From UBA1081 sp045537555 (lineage in GTDB: Bacteria; Bacillota; Clostridia; Oscillospirales; Acutalibacteraceae), in contig JAZSPR010000146.1 in assembly GCA_045537555.1 (NCBI GenBank), positions 62,001 to 126,000 on the forward strand: 64,000 bases of DNA, in the 5' to 3' direction. The notes under the pieces are model-generated. The model had not been told where the DNA came from. It worked only from the letters and a program-made list of their open reading frames with translations, and did not search any database. Position numbers and translations under genes: made by a program. Positions within the stretch are counted from its first letter, which is position 1. Every line of letters begins with the position of its first letter. Positions 33,063-41,500 of the stretch are shown piece by piece.

Positions 33063-33449
33063 TCAGTTTTGATATAAGGTAAGGTTCCACGCTTCTCCGA
33101 GCTCATAATAACATCCGTACTTTTGAAAAATTTCATGTAATCCCAACACGACACTCTTTGCGAACTCATAACTGTATTCTCCATTGCAATTGATGCAATC
33201 ATAAAGAGGACCTTCAAATGTCATTGTGAGTATTTCGCCTACATGTTCTGTTACGGTTTTTGGGTCAACATTTTCAAGCTGTATCAGCGTCTCCTTGTCG
33301 TTATATGCGTAGGTTCCATTCCTGTCTGATGTGCTGTATGCTCTTCCGTTAAAGTAGATTGTCGTATCAATCCATATTTCTTTGTCTATCAGAAACTGAC
33401 GAACCTCAATCGCCATTTTCTCTATTTGAGAGGGTGTTATCTTTACCAT
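33063..33449 (-). CDS. Accessory protein, unknown
   Basis: 128 aa from ATG 33449 (AGGAGAA upstream). Contains IYFNGRAYSTSDRNGTYAY and a helical C-terminus. No family is recognised. Confidence 0.6.
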   Translation of the reverse strand: MVKITPSQIEKMAIEVRQFLIDKEIWIDTTIYFNGRAYSTSDRNGTYAYNDKETLIQLENVDPKTVTEHVGEILTMTFEGPLYDCINCNGEYSYEFAKSVVLGLHEIFQKYGCYYELGEAWNLTLYQN

Positions 33450-33464
33450 TAACAATTCTCCTAA

Positions 33465-33478
33465 CTACCAAACGGTAA
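33465..33478. promoter_or_regulatory. TTACC/GGTAA-type operator site
   Basis: CTACC-AAAC-GGTAA lies 16 nt upstream of the 33449 start, in a 130-nt gap (33456-33586) with no gene. No clear -35/-10 pair could be assigned beside it. Confidence 0.4.
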
Positions 33479-33586
33479 CTTAATGCTGTGAAAGGCTGTG
33501 TAATCGCTTTTTATAACAGGTGTGTAATTTGTTAAACCCGACCGAGAAATCAATTGTAGGAAGTTTTGCAAAGTTTTTTAATCAAT

Positions 33587-33853
33587 TTAAAGCAGTGTCT
33601 TTTCATATGCTTCAACCTCGTCAAGTCGTGCCAAAATTTGATGTGTCAACCAAATATCCCTTGGGGTGTATCCGCTTGCACCTGAGTCAACAACTTTTAT
33701 GTAGAATCCTTCTTTGACAGCAACTTCAAAACCATAGTCAGCTTTGCTGTGCCTCCAAGCATCTATCAGCTTTACTTTGTGTTTTTGAGCTTGTTCAAGC
33801 GACATTGTTTTGCAATTCTTCAATATCAATTGCCGGGCAGTTTTATAGTTCAT
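33587..33853 (-). CDS. Accessory protein, unknown
   Basis: 88 aa. Helical, with GFYIKVVDSGASGYTPRDIW in the middle. 4-nt overlap with the upstream gene. Confidence 0.55.
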   Translation of the reverse strand: MNYKTARQLILKNCKTMSLEQAQKHKVKLIDAWRHSKADYGFEVAVKEGFYIKVVDSGASGYTPRDIWLTHQILARLDEVEAYEKTLL

Positions 33854-34368
33854 CCTTCATCACCTGATACCAAAATATTCTGCTGAGTCTTGCCGCCAAG
33901 AGCCCACTGAGTATTCTGAACAAGTTGTGTGATATCCTTGGGATATCCCCTGTGCACAACCTTGCATTGTTTATCCCTTGTCGGATGAATCCCGAATGGC
34001 AAGTCAAAATCTTTTGGGAAAATCCATAAATGGTACACATCCATAACATCAACAAGATTCTTTTCTTTTGGAAAAACTTCGATTGCCAATCTATTTTCAC
34101 CGAACAGCTCATTTTTTATCTGCTGTTTGACGCTCCAAGGAATGTCACGCTGACCGGCTGTCGAAAACTGATTCTCATTGTGTTCGATTTTCAGAATGGT
34201 TGCGTGCTCTACTTTGCCAAGGTCTGTGTTCAGGAGTCGGCTTGTAACCTGATATCCGTCGTCACTATTCCAACATCTATCCATCTGCGGCATCCAAGTT
34301 CCCTGATAAACGCCCATTGTGTCGTGCATATATTTGGGCGATATAGTTTCTTTCCATATTCTCGGCAT
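33850..34368 (-). CDS. DUF7694-like phage protein
   Basis: 172 aa. The stretch IPWSVKQQIKNELFGENRLAIEVFP followed by DVMDVYHLWIFP and PFGIHP matches a domain common in phage accessory proteins (DUF7694). Function unknown. Confidence 0.6.
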   Translation of the reverse strand: MPRIWKETISPKYMHDTMGVYQGTWMPQMDRCWNSDDGYQVTSRLLNTDLGKVEHATILKIEHNENQFSTAGQRDIPWSVKQQIKNELFGENRLAIEVFPKEKNLVDVMDVYHLWIFPKDFDLPFGIHPTRDKQCKVVHRGYPKDITQLVQNTQWALGGKTQQNILVSGDEG

Positions 34369-34369
34369 T

Positions 34370-34588
34370 TTAATTCTCCTCTCTATACCCTATCCCGTTA
34401 TAGTTGTAATTACCTTTGCGTATTTCCGTTTGGTCCGCTTCGACAGCATCTCTGTAGTCTGCTCTCTGTCGTTCTTTTTCCTTGCATTTCATACAGATGC
34501 AATCTTCATTATACATTGACATTGTTCTCCCGTTTGCTAACGAACAACCGCATCTATCACAATATTTCTGTGTGAAAAATTTATCCAT
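34370..34588 (-). CDS. Zinc-finger microprotein
   Basis: 72 aa. CDRCGCSLANGRTMSMYNED then CMKCKEKERQ, ending NGIGYREEN. It matches a small, recurrent phage/plasmid zinc-finger family of Firmicutes whose role is unknown. Confidence 0.7.
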   Translation of the reverse strand: MDKFFTQKYCDRCGCSLANGRTMSMYNEDCICMKCKEKERQRADYRDAVEADQTEIRKGNYNYNGIGYREEN

Positions 34589-34611
34589 ATATGCTCCTTT
34601 AAATCTTTCTT

Positions 34612-34830
34612 TTAGTGTGTCGCATTGAAATTTTCAATCGCCCACTTATTGCCCGTTGCATATACTGCATTTCGGCAACGCTCATATGGTGTTGCCGGTC
34701 TTGTATATTCTCGTTCTGTATTTGATTCAATCGTTTTTGACTTTTCAAGCTGTTCCATTATTTCATCTGCATTATCAGATTCATAAGTAATAGCATCGTT
34801 TTTAACAAAAATAGTTAATTTATATTTCAT
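34612..34830 (-). CDS. Small accessory protein, unknown
   Basis: 72 aa. Begins MKYKLTIFVKNDAITYESDN. Unknown. Confidence 0.55.
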   Translation of the reverse strand: MKYKLTIFVKNDAITYESDNADEIMEQLEKSKTIESNTEREYTRPATPYERCRNAVYATGNKWAIENFNATH

Positions 34831-34859
34831 TAAAATTCTCCTCCTTGTTTCTTTATAAG

Positions 34860-35189
34860 CTAAACTGCTATTTCTTCGGTATCATCCATTTGAACCCAAG
34901 GCAACCCTTGCTCACTAAGCATCTTTTTCATATCTTCGCAAGACCAATCAGTCCAACGACCTTGCTCCCAACCATTTTCGATAGGTCCGATGCAGCCTCC
35001 GAAATCACCGTCACAAACTCTGCGGAAACCATTTTCGAGTCTCTTAGGGAATTCTGCTTCCCATTTTTGTCTTAATTTTTCGAGCCGGTCTGTGCCACAG
35101 CGTTCGACTCTTTGCCTTTCTCTAAGGTAGAGCCATGACTCCTTCGGGAGTCCAATACAATGCAGAGTCTTTTTTACTGATGTTGCCAT
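34860..35189 (-). CDS. Basic, Trp-rich accessory protein
   Basis: 109 aa, first gene after promoter P6. Arg-rich helix (RLEKLRQKWEAEFPKRLE) and an acidic end. Unknown. Confidence 0.6.
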   Translation of the reverse strand: MATSVKKTLHCIGLPKESWLYLRERQRVERCGTDRLEKLRQKWEAEFPKRLENGFRRVCDGDFGGCIGPIENGWEQGRWTDWSCEDMKKMLSEQGLPWVQMDDTEEIAV

Positions 35190-35229
35190 AACTTTTAATC
35201 TCCTTTCAGGATTTGTTATTCTTTACTTT

Positions 35230-35257
35230 ATCTTAACATAACCTATCTAAAAGTCAA
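35230..35257 (-). promoter_or_regulatory. Phage-family promoter P6 (GATAGG variant)
   Basis: On the - strand TTGACT, 16-nt spacer (TTTAGATAGGTTATGT), TAAGAT. The gap 35190-35561 holds this promoter, repeat copies D and C and a terminator, and no gene. A partial operator-like TACCGTTCGGAA is at 35325-35336. Confidence 0.8.
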
Positions 35258-35353
35258 TAGATACACGGATATTTTATAAATATTTTTTGAAATAAATATA
35301 ACCATTTATAAACAAGTAAAAAAATACCGTTCGGAAAGTTTTCTACACACCAT

Positions 35354-35430
35354 TTGGCTAATGGAGCTTTTGGAAATATATCAATTGATATATTGTATGA
35401 ACGAATGCAAAGGAAACGCTCCTAATGGCT
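35354..35430 (-). repeat. Interspersed element, copy D
   Basis: Most diverged copy: TTTGGAAATATaTCAA, then GCTCCTAATGGC at the other end. The centre is a 20-bp perfect palindrome (AATATATCAA/TTGATATATT, 35375-35394). Confidence 0.55.
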
Positions 35431-35448
35431 TTTTTTCTTGCATAAAAC

Positions 35449-35490
35449 AAAAAAAACGGCTTTATCAGGGATTGCTCCCGTCAAAAGCCG
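35449..35490 (-). terminator. Intrinsic terminator after copy C
   Basis: CGGCTTT (35457-35463) pairs with AAAGCCG (35484-35490). The inner GGGA-TTGC-TCCC hairpin fills the loop, and eight T follow on the - strand. It ends the operon whose last gene is the GIY-YIG protein. Confidence 0.88.
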
Positions 35491-35560
35491 CCTAAATCCA
35501 TTGGAAATTATTCAAATGATGTAGTATATGCCCGAAAGCAAGGGATTGTCTCCTACGGAC
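35487..35560 (-). repeat. Interspersed element, copy C
   Basis: CCTAAATCCATTGGAAATTA, CAAATGAT core, CCC-GAAAGCAA-GGG centre, TCTCCTACGGAC end. It starts right after the GIY-YIG stop codon and runs into the terminator stem, so it is probably transcribed as the 3' untranslated region. Confidence 0.7.
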
Positions 35561-35561
35561 A

Positions 35562-36080
35562 TTATTTGATTCCATACAACTTTTGTTCAAGTTGTTTCTT
35601 CTCTTTTTCAAGAATACCAAACCTCTTCCACATTTCATCTTCATCTATTTCACCTGTTCGATACAAAGACCTGACAATCCGGATGTCTTCTGAAATCATT
35701 TTGATTCTCTCATAAGCCTGCTGATGCTCTGAATCTCTAACCCTGACTTCTTCTTGCCATTTTTGCCACAATGGGGTATGAAATTCTATCCATTCAAGCG
35801 GTGGAAGATTCACAGTCGGATAATCTTTCGTCTTGTCATCTACATTAAAAGCCGGATGCAGTGTCAAAATGTAGTATATTTCGTACAAATTCATATCTGC
35901 TTCGGTTTGCAATTCTGAATATTCAATTTTACTAACCTGTTCTATGTGTATTGTCCGATGCATAGGCTTACTGAACAGATGACCTCTAATCCGGTCTGTC
36001 AGTTTTTGTTTAGTTCTTCCTACATAGACTATTGAATTTCCATAATATATCCGATACAGATAAAAACCTTTCTGCTTCAT
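35562..36080 (-). CDS. GIY-YIG-type nuclease
   Basis: 172 aa. The N-terminal 95 residues fit the GIY-YIG fold: FYLYRIYYGNSIVYVGRTK (in place of GIY..YIG), the catalytic-type Arg in TDRIRGHL, and Glu in ADMNLYEIYYI. A C-terminal helical region follows. It may be a homing, DNA-repair or host-DNA-degrading nuclease. It sits two genes downstream of a DUF551 gene and four after rtcB. Confidence 0.72.
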   Translation of the reverse strand: MKQKGFYLYRIYYGNSIVYVGRTKQKLTDRIRGHLFSKPMHRTIHIEQVSKIEYSELQTEADMNLYEIYYILTLHPAFNVDDKTKDYPTVNLPPLEWIEFHTPLWQKWQEEVRVRDSEHQQAYERIKMISEDIRIVRSLYRTGEIDEDEMWKRFGILEKEKKQLEQKLYGIK

Positions 36081-36084
36081 TATT

Positions 36085-36306
36085 CTATACCTCCAATGTC
36101 AACCCTGCGAATGATGCAATACCAAAATTACCTTTTGAGCAATTATGAGGCAAATAGGGCGGAGCATTGCCCGGCAGTTGCTGTTGCGATGCAATCATTC
36201 CGAGTAATTTCGGTATATTCTCGAATTCAATTTCAACAGGTTTGCCGTATCTTATTTCTTTATTACATAAGCGACATTTGTATGTAAAATAATACTTCAT
36301 TTCCAT
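36085..36306 (-). CDS. Small zinc-finger accessory protein
   Basis: 73 aa. CRLCNKEIRYGKP near the start and a Cys/His later (LPHNCSKG) suggest one metal site. The C-terminus is hydrophobic (FGIASFAGLTLEV). Unknown. Confidence 0.6.
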   Translation of the reverse strand: MEMKYYFTYKCRLCNKEIRYGKPVEIEFENIPKLLGMIASQQQLPGNAPPYLPHNCSKGNFGIASFAGLTLEV

Positions 36307-36698
36307 TGCCTTTTCACTCCTTTAATATGCACATTTATTTGTCTTTTTGCAGTAGGAGCTTTCGGTGTAGGCATCCAAAATGTAAAATCAAACGGATTGT
36401 TTGCCACAGAACGCCAATGGTAATACCGGACATTGCTTGTTTTGTGTATTGCAATGACACACATATTTTCATCTGAATCTGATTCGGTTGGGACTCTATC
36501 TTCAATACAAATCCACTGCGACAAAGCTATGTTGTAGTTCTGCAGATAATGAAGAGTTCTTGCTGAGTAATCACATTTGCCATTCTCAAAGAATCGGCAT
36601 CCGTCACATCCCGGTTTGTCTGTTTGCAAACAGGTTCTTTCAGGGTGCGTAAAGGCATCTGATATAATCTGAACGATTTTTGCTATTGACTGATGCAT
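36297..36698 (-). CDS. DUF551 protein with Cys head
   Basis: 133 aa. N-terminal CDGCRFFENGKC cluster, then the DUF551 signature SQWICIEDRVPTESD and a C-terminal FWMPTPKAP. DUF551 proteins are common in enterobacterial and Clostridia phages; function unknown. Confidence 0.75.
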   Translation of the reverse strand: MHQSIAKIVQIISDAFTHPERTCLQTDKPGCDGCRFFENGKCDYSARTLHYLQNYNIALSQWICIEDRVPTESDSDENMCVIAIHKTSNVRYYHWRSVANNPFDFTFWMPTPKAPTAKRQINVHIKGVKRQWK

Positions 36699-36913
36699 TA
36701 ATCTTTCTCCTTTTCATGGCTGAGTATAGCTTCTATTGTTTCATTATTGGCTAAGTGTGCATTGCAAAGAGATTCACAGTGCAGATGCGTGTATTCACAA
36801 TCTATACCGTTTTTATCAATAAACTCCGAAATAATAGCGTCAGCAGACATAAAGGCATTGGCTGCTTTTTTTCTGCGGTCTAAAGCTTGTATTACATACT
36901 TTGGTACTTTCAT
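36698..36913 (-). CDS. Small accessory protein
   Basis: 71 aa from ATG 36913. VPKYVIQALDRRKKAANAFMSADAIISEFIDKNGID: a helical pattern common in small Firmicutes phage proteins. 1-nt overlap with DUF551. Confidence 0.6.
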   Translation of the reverse strand: MKVPKYVIQALDRRKKAANAFMSADAIISEFIDKNGIDCEYTHLHCESLCNAHLANNETIEAILSHEKEKD

Positions 36914-36923
36914 AATCAACCTC

Positions 36924-38087
36924 TCACGAACTTGCTTTGAAATTGTATATAGGAATCAATCGTTCTTTTATTTCAACGGTAGGTTCGATACATTCCATTA
37001 TTTCCTTATAATCTTTATAAACAAACGGTGCTTCGTCGAGTGTTTCGCTATTGATGCAAGTCGAGAATATACCTTCCATTTGTTTTTCGTACTCTTTTAC
37101 AGTAAATACTTCTTTTGCTTTTGACCGAGAATAAAGTCTACCTGCTCCATGAGGAGCTGAACAGTTCCAATCGGTATTGCCTTTGCCTACACAAATCAAA
37201 ATACCGTCACGCATATTAAGGGGGATGACGACCGTTTGTCCTTTCTCTGCAGAAATTGCACCTTTTCTCAATATCATGTTTTCAATGTCAATATAATTAT
37301 GAATGGAGCTTATCTGTTTCGTCGTGCTGCCATTCATGTTATCGCATATTGCGAACAGCATTTCAAAGCGATTATCAAAAGCAAAATCCTGCATTATTTT
37401 TATATCGTGCATATAATCATCCATATCTGTGCCTGCGAGATAACATAAGTCACGATTTATACTGATTTTGTTTTCTGCAAGCCACTTTTCTCTGAATTGC
37501 GGTTCAATTGTTTTTATCTGTTCATTAAGCAATCTATGATTGTACTCTTTGATTCGTTTTTCGGCAAGTTTCTGATAATATGCTGCTACTTTCCAACCGA
37601 TGTTCCGGCTACCGCTGTGTACCGCCAACCATCCGTCTTCATAGGCTTCGATGAAGTGATTGCCTCCGCCGAGTGTACCGAGTGATGTCATTGCTCTTTC
37701 TTTTGTGTCCTTATCAAGATGCTGCCAACAACGAAGATGATGAAACGCCCACGGGCGTTCATTTTTATGTGTTTCCTGACCGAAGGGAACATTCTTTCTT
37801 ATAACCGCATCGAGCTCTTCAAGGCGTTTTTCAAAATCAATATCTGTTTTTACAAGTGTAACACCGCATCCGATATCAACACCGACAAGGTTAGGACAAA
37901 CCTTATCGGTAATCTTCATTGTTGTGCCGATTACGCACCCTGCTCCTGCGTGGCAATCAGGCATTATTCTTATATCAGCATTTTCGCCGAGTGGAGAATT
38001 AGCCATTTCAAGAATTTGAGAAATCGCTTCCTGTTCCACAGTTTTTGCGTATACGAAAACATCACCGTGTTTTGTATTATAAATCAT
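36924..38087 (-). CDS. rtcB: RtcB-type RNA ligase
   Basis: 387 aa from ATG 38087 (GGAGG upstream). Motifs of the RtcB family are all visible: PDCHAGAGCVIGT, the Mn-binding Cys in GVDIGCG, LGGGNHFIE, HSGSRNIG, and the guanylated His in APHGAGRLYSRSKA. RtcB joins 2',3'-cyclic phosphate and 5'-OH RNA ends, as left by anticodon nucleases. In this phage it probably repairs tRNAs cut by host defence; that role is inferred. It is slightly shorter than host RtcB proteins. Confidence 0.92.
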   Translation of the reverse strand: MIYNTKHGDVFVYAKTVEQEAISQILEMANSPLGENADIRIMPDCHAGAGCVIGTTMKITDKVCPNLVGVDIGCGVTLVKTDIDFEKRLEELDAVIRKNVPFGQETHKNERPWAFHHLRCWQHLDKDTKERAMTSLGTLGGGNHFIEAYEDGWLAVHSGSRNIGWKVAAYYQKLAEKRIKEYNHRLLNEQIKTIEPQFREKWLAENKISINRDLCYLAGTDMDDYMHDIKIMQDFAFDNRFEMLFAICDNMNGSTTKQISSIHNYIDIENMILRKGAISAEKGQTVVIPLNMRDGILICVGKGNTDWNCSAPHGAGRLYSRSKAKEVFTVKEYEKQMEGIFSTCINSETLDEAPFVYKDYKEIMECIEPTVEIKERLIPIYNFKASS

Positions 38088-38376
38088 CCTGAATTCCTCC
38101 TTTTTCTCCCTTGCAGCAAAAGTCATTTTCACAAATATTGCCTTTCAATCCATAAGGATTGTCGCATCTATACGCAACAGAATTTGCAACTAATCCGATT
38201 GATTGCTTGAAGCTGATGCAATCCTTGCATCTGATTTTTACAACATCATCGTTGTTGATGAAGTCATCACATTTCTCTCCATCAGTTCTTGATGACCAAT
38301 CAACTGATGGACTTATATCTGTGGCAAGCTGATAACCGTCACACACATCATTGTGAGCACAATTTTCACAAGTCAT
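38077..38376 (-). CDS. Cys-rich accessory protein
   Basis: 99 aa, 10 Cys. CENCAHNDVC head, then IRCKDCISFKQ and a C-terminal CENDFCCKGEKGG. The head matches the PCKVGD family start but the rest differs. It overlaps rtcB by 11 nt. Confidence 0.65.
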   Translation of the reverse strand: MTCENCAHNDVCDGYQLATDISPSVDWSSRTDGEKCDDFINNDDVVKIRCKDCISFKQSIGLVANSVAYRCDNPYGLKGNICENDFCCKGEKGGIQDDL

Positions 38377-38651
38377 TTTTTGTATTCTCCTTTCACCGGA
38401 TTATCGCTCATTTTTGCAGTACATTCAGGGCAGTGCTTATACTCTAATGGCACTCCAAATCCACATACAGAACATAAATAATCGTGTCCGCAAGGCTTGT
38501 AATCTTTGCGTATCCAATGTCCGTGCTTCACATCCACAACATCGGCGGTGGGTTTGAAATAAATGCACTTATTTTCAACTTCATTGACACCAAAAAATCT
38601 ATCATATTTGCAACAATATTGATGTATGCAATCAGGACATCTTGCCATCAC
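38373..38651 (-). CDS. Zinc-ribbon accessory protein (KHGHW type)
   Basis: 92 aa. CPDCIHQYCC head, PTADVVDVKHGHWI, then CSVCGFGVPLEYKHCPECTAKM. Paralogue of 16100-16489. Confidence 0.72.
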   Translation of the reverse strand: MMARCPDCIHQYCCKYDRFFGVNEVENKCIYFKPTADVVDVKHGHWIRKDYKPCGHDYLCSVCGFGVPLEYKHCPECTAKMSDNPVKGEYKK

Positions 38652-38917
38652 TCAGCACCGCCTTTCAAAGCTTTTTCTACAAGTGCAAATATTTCTTCAA
38701 GTTCTTCATCATCCGCACTCACATTTTCTCCTCTTGTAGAAAACCTTTTTCCTCTTTCAGCAACATTATTTTTCACCGATTCTGCAAGTTCTTGAATTAT
38801 ATCCACCAAGAATTTATTATCACAATGATAGAACATTCTTGTTATCTCAAACTGTTCTGCTTGGTCAACATTGGCGAATAACCTAAGTGCTAAATCAGCA
38901 AGTTCTTTTTTCTTCAT
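38648..38917 (-). CDS. Helical accessory protein, unknown
   Basis: 89 aa, acidic and helical (ELEEIFALVEKALKGGAE). Unknown. The ...KGGAE/GGVKK ends recur in several genes here. Confidence 0.55.
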   Translation of the reverse strand: MKKKELADLALRLFANVDQAEQFEITRMFYHCDNKFLVDIIQELAESVKNNVAERGKRFSTRGENVSADDEELEEIFALVEKALKGGAE

Positions 38918-39243
38918 TCCTCTCCACTACCTTTCAAGTCTATCCACTCATATTCGCTTTCAAGTTCTTTCGGCATTTCTTTTAATACCTCGTGAAAAGC
39001 ATATACAGGGCAACTTCTTGAATGCTCTTTATATTCGAGCCACCAACAGACACACCTTTCATTATCCTCATTCCAACCAACTCTATGACGAACAAATGCA
39101 TCTGTAACGGCAATTGTCGTGTCGTTTGTAATGTTCTTTTCATCACAATACAATGTTATTGCCATTTCCTTTGTGTATTTTTCTTTTGATACAGCAAAAT
39201 CATCATATCCGCCGTGAAAAGAATCATATTCAAATTTGCTCAT
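38914..39243 (-). CDS. Accessory protein, unknown
   Basis: 109 aa. Contains RCVCWWLEYKEHSRSCPVY; possible metal or disulfide site. Unknown. Confidence 0.55.
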   Translation of the reverse strand: MSKFEYDSFHGGYDDFAVSKEKYTKEMAITLYCDEKNITNDTTIAVTDAFVRHRVGWNEDNERCVCWWLEYKEHSRSCPVYAFHEVLKEMPKELESEYEWIDLKGSGEE

Positions 39244-39407
39244 TTTTTAACTCCGCCTTTCAACGCATCTACTATATCTATATAGCCATCGATAATATCA
39301 AGTATCAATTCTCTGTTTTTACCTTCCCTGAAAACACAAACTCCGTTTTCGTTGTTTTCTTTCACTCGCTGTTTGAATTGTTCTTCTGTTTCGTGTGGAT
39401 ATTTCAT
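39240..39407 (-). CDS. 55-aa accessory protein
   Basis: Start ATG 39407 (GAGGTG upstream). YPHETEEQFKQRVKENNENG then a helical IIDGYIDIVDALKGG. Unknown. Confidence 0.5.
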   Translation of the reverse strand: MKYPHETEEQFKQRVKENNENGVCVFREGKNRELILDIIDGYIDIVDALKGGVKK

Positions 39408-39420
39408 TTTTTCACTCACC

Positions 39421-39615
39421 TCATTTCTCGGTTGGGCGAGCAACAACCTCTAAATTCTGAATTATTCCCTTTTCAAACCATTCTTTTCCTGTCGCAAAAT
39501 GATTTCCGCTTGCCATATCGAGAACGGAATAGAACTTTTGCCCGTTGTCCTCAAACTCTCCATCAATGACAAATAAAGCACCGTTTATTTTGCTTTTCAG
39601 CATTGCACCCTTCAT
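39421..39615 (-). CDS. Small accessory protein, unknown
   Basis: 64 aa. ATGA overlap with the upstream zinc-finger gene; AAGGAAG before the start. Beta-rich. Unknown. Confidence 0.5.
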   Translation of the reverse strand: MKGAMLKSKINGALFVIDGEFEDNGQKFYSVLDMASGNHFATGKEWFEKGIIQNLEVVARPTEK

Positions 39616-39788
39616 TTTCTCTTATCTTCCTTTCTCAAATCAACCTGCTTGTTATGTTCAATAATTTCAAGAGCTGATTTTGTGTATCCGGCACGCATAC
39701 AGGAGAGGCAGATTTCGTGTCCGTCCTTGTCGAGCCTGTAGAATGTACCCCTTACCGTTTTTCTTTTTCCACAATAAAAACAGTGCAT
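39612..39788 (-). CDS. 58-aa zinc-finger microprotein
   Basis: MHCFYCGKRKTVRG and ICLSCMRAGY: a CxxC...CxxC ribbon followed by a charged helix. The gene is too short for routine calling, but it fits exactly between its neighbours. Confidence 0.6.
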   Translation of the reverse strand: MHCFYCGKRKTVRGTFYRLDKDGHEICLSCMRAGYTKSALEIIEHNKQVDLRKEDKRK

Positions 39789-39791
39789 AAA

Positions 39792-40052
39792 TTATGGCTC
39801 CTTATCCCAATTGTTAAGCTCTACATCAAAGCCGAATTTTCTCAGTTTTTTTTCATAATTCTTATATGACTTACCATAAAAGGTATGCGTGCTTAAATAT
39901 GCCCGGTCCTTGAAATATTCTGATGCATTTATATCTGCATCTTCATTCTTTGGGAGAATCCATCCGCATCCCATTTCAGTATCAATTTCAAGTCTGTGTG
40001 TTTCGGATTCCAACCCGACAAGGTCGTTCCAATCTTTAATAAACTTTGGCAT
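39792..40052 (-). CDS. Accessory protein, unknown
   Basis: 86 aa from ATG 40052 (GGAGG upstream). WNDLVGLESETHRLEID then GWILPKNED. Unknown. Confidence 0.55.
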   Translation of the reverse strand: MPKFIKDWNDLVGLESETHRLEIDTEMGCGWILPKNEDADINASEYFKDRAYLSTHTFYGKSYKNYEKKLRKFGFDVELNNWDKEP

Positions 40053-40276
40053 TATTTTTCCTCCAACAATGATTTTCCACAAGTGGGACAGAAGTTTAAT
40101 TCATAACCATAATATGTTGCTTTTCCGGTGCAGATTTCTCCTTCAGAACTCTTATAATATGACTTTTGAACAATCGCAGTTTCCCAACCATTGCGGTATT
40201 TATCATTTCTGCAAACTGCGAGTTCTTTAAAATTCTTGAGTTCTCTGCAAAAAGGACAGTCTTTTTTCTTGCTCAT
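40052..40276 (-). CDS. Zinc-ribbon accessory protein
   Basis: 74 aa. DCPFCRELKNF ... NFCPTCGKSL; a typical two-knuckle ribbon with a basic middle. Unknown function. Confidence 0.65.
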   Translation of the reverse strand: MSKKKDCPFCRELKNFKELAVCRNDKYRNGWETAIVQKSYYKSSEGEICTGKATYYGYELNFCPTCGKSLLEEK

Positions 40277-40303
40277 TTTCGTTTCACGGCTTTCTTTTTG
40301 TTT

Positions 40304-40486
40304 TTAAGGCATTATTTCGGTTTGCGTTATCGCTTTATAATAATTGCAACCCTTTTCTGTGCATTGATAAATCGGTCGGTTGATATCTTTTTTTATGATT
40401 TGCTCACGAACACAAACAGGAGCTCCTGCACCGAATGGGTGCAAACAATTAATACATTTGCAAACATATCGTTCAAAGTTAGACAT
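40304..40486 (-). CDS. Cys-rich protein, EKGCxYYK type
   Basis: 60 aa. YVCKCINCLHPFGAGAPVC and CTEKGCNYYK. Paralogue of 19425-19610. Confidence 0.65.
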   Translation of the reverse strand: MSNFERYVCKCINCLHPFGAGAPVCVREQIIKKDINRPIYQCTEKGCNYYKAITQTEIMP

Positions 40487-40492
40487 ACAACA

Positions 40493-41137
40493 TCATCCTT
40501 GGGGGTTTATATATGACAAAATATTATCAACTGCTTTTATTGCCAACTCACGATATTTTGCGTTTTGGTCTAAGAATTGACCTAATGTAAGTGTTGGGTG
40601 CTTTTCCCAATTATGTTTTACATAACGAGTTATTGCTGTCATATTGCTTCTTATAACAAAAAGCAAATCATTGATATTTTTCTCTTCAACAACGGCAGAA
40701 GTTGCAGAATCTTCTATATCTTCAACAAGAACACATTTGCAATATCCCAAAGCCTCGTCAAACATAAATGTTGCTTTTTCTAACAATAATCCTGTTTCAA
40801 CATACTGTTTTCCTTTTTCATACTGTTTTCCTTTTTTATCTGGATGCTTTTTTGCTATTTTATGTTTATCAGATTTGAAACAGATGATTCTGACAGGTTT
40901 TTCAATCTGAATTTCTGTTGATTCAAAAGGAAACTGTCGGCAATACGGACATTTTATTGTATCGGCTCGCTCTTCGTCTGAAAGTTCAAACCCGGTCCAA
41001 TTTGGAGTTGTGTCAATCGTTACGGCGTTTTCTTCATGCTCTTCTACACAATGTGTATAATATCCGTCACTACCGTCATGGTTAAAAACATCAACCATCA
41101 ATGTTGACATTTCTTTTCCGCATTTTTCACAAAACAC
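40493..41137 (-). CDS. Zinc-ribbon plus helical domain protein
   Basis: 214 aa. MFCEKCGKEM at the start, IKCPYCRQFPF near residue 62, then a basic region with a small tandem duplication (KGKQYEKGKQY) and a long helical C-terminus. Unknown. Confidence 0.6.
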   Translation of the reverse strand: MFCEKCGKEMSTLMVDVFNHDGSDGYYTHCVEEHEENAVTIDTTPNWTGFELSDEERADTIKCPYCRQFPFESTEIQIEKPVRIICFKSDKHKIAKKHPDKKGKQYEKGKQYVETGLLLEKATFMFDEALGYCKCVLVEDIEDSATSAVVEEKNINDLLFVIRSNMTAITRYVKHNWEKHPTLTLGQFLDQNAKYRELAIKAVDNILSYINPQG

Positions 41138-41158
41138 TTACATTCTCTCCTTTCTCAT

Positions 41159-41500
41159 TTACCATTCGTCGGTATCATATTCAGGGTGTTCGGAATTATA
41201 ACAATCAACACAAAGCCACCCGTTTGAAGATTCGTTTGTTCGAATCATATCGCTCTGTTCGTGCCGCTCACCACATATGCCGCATTTTCTGTAATATTTG
41301 CGTTTCTTTTTCTCTTCTGCATATTTCTGATATAAGGAAGAACCGTTTCTGCCATTATAAAGCTTATGAAGTGCGGAACCTAACCCGTCTTTCAGCATTG
41401 GTGTTACTATATCTTCTGCACTCTCTTCCATCAGCTCCATCCATTGACCGCATACATCTCTCAAACACTTGGCTTCTTTTTCTGTCAGATATAAATTCAT
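41159..41500 (-). CDS. Zinc-ribbon accessory protein
   Basis: 113 aa. Helical N-terminus (LTEKEAKCLRDVCGQW), basic linker, then CGICGERHEQ...WLCVDCYN. ATGA overlap with the upstream gene. Unknown. Confidence 0.6.
   Translation of the reverse strand: MNLYLTEKEAKCLRDVCGQWMELMEESAEDIVTPMLKDGLGSALHKLYNGRNGSSLYQKYAEEKKKRKYYRKCGICGERHEQSDMIRTNESSNGWLCVDCYNSEHPEYDTDEW

Noticed and set aside
35487..35560. Hammerhead-like GAAA and GTC motifs in repeat copy C
   Set aside because: The CUGANGA core is missing, and the other copies do not keep GAAA.
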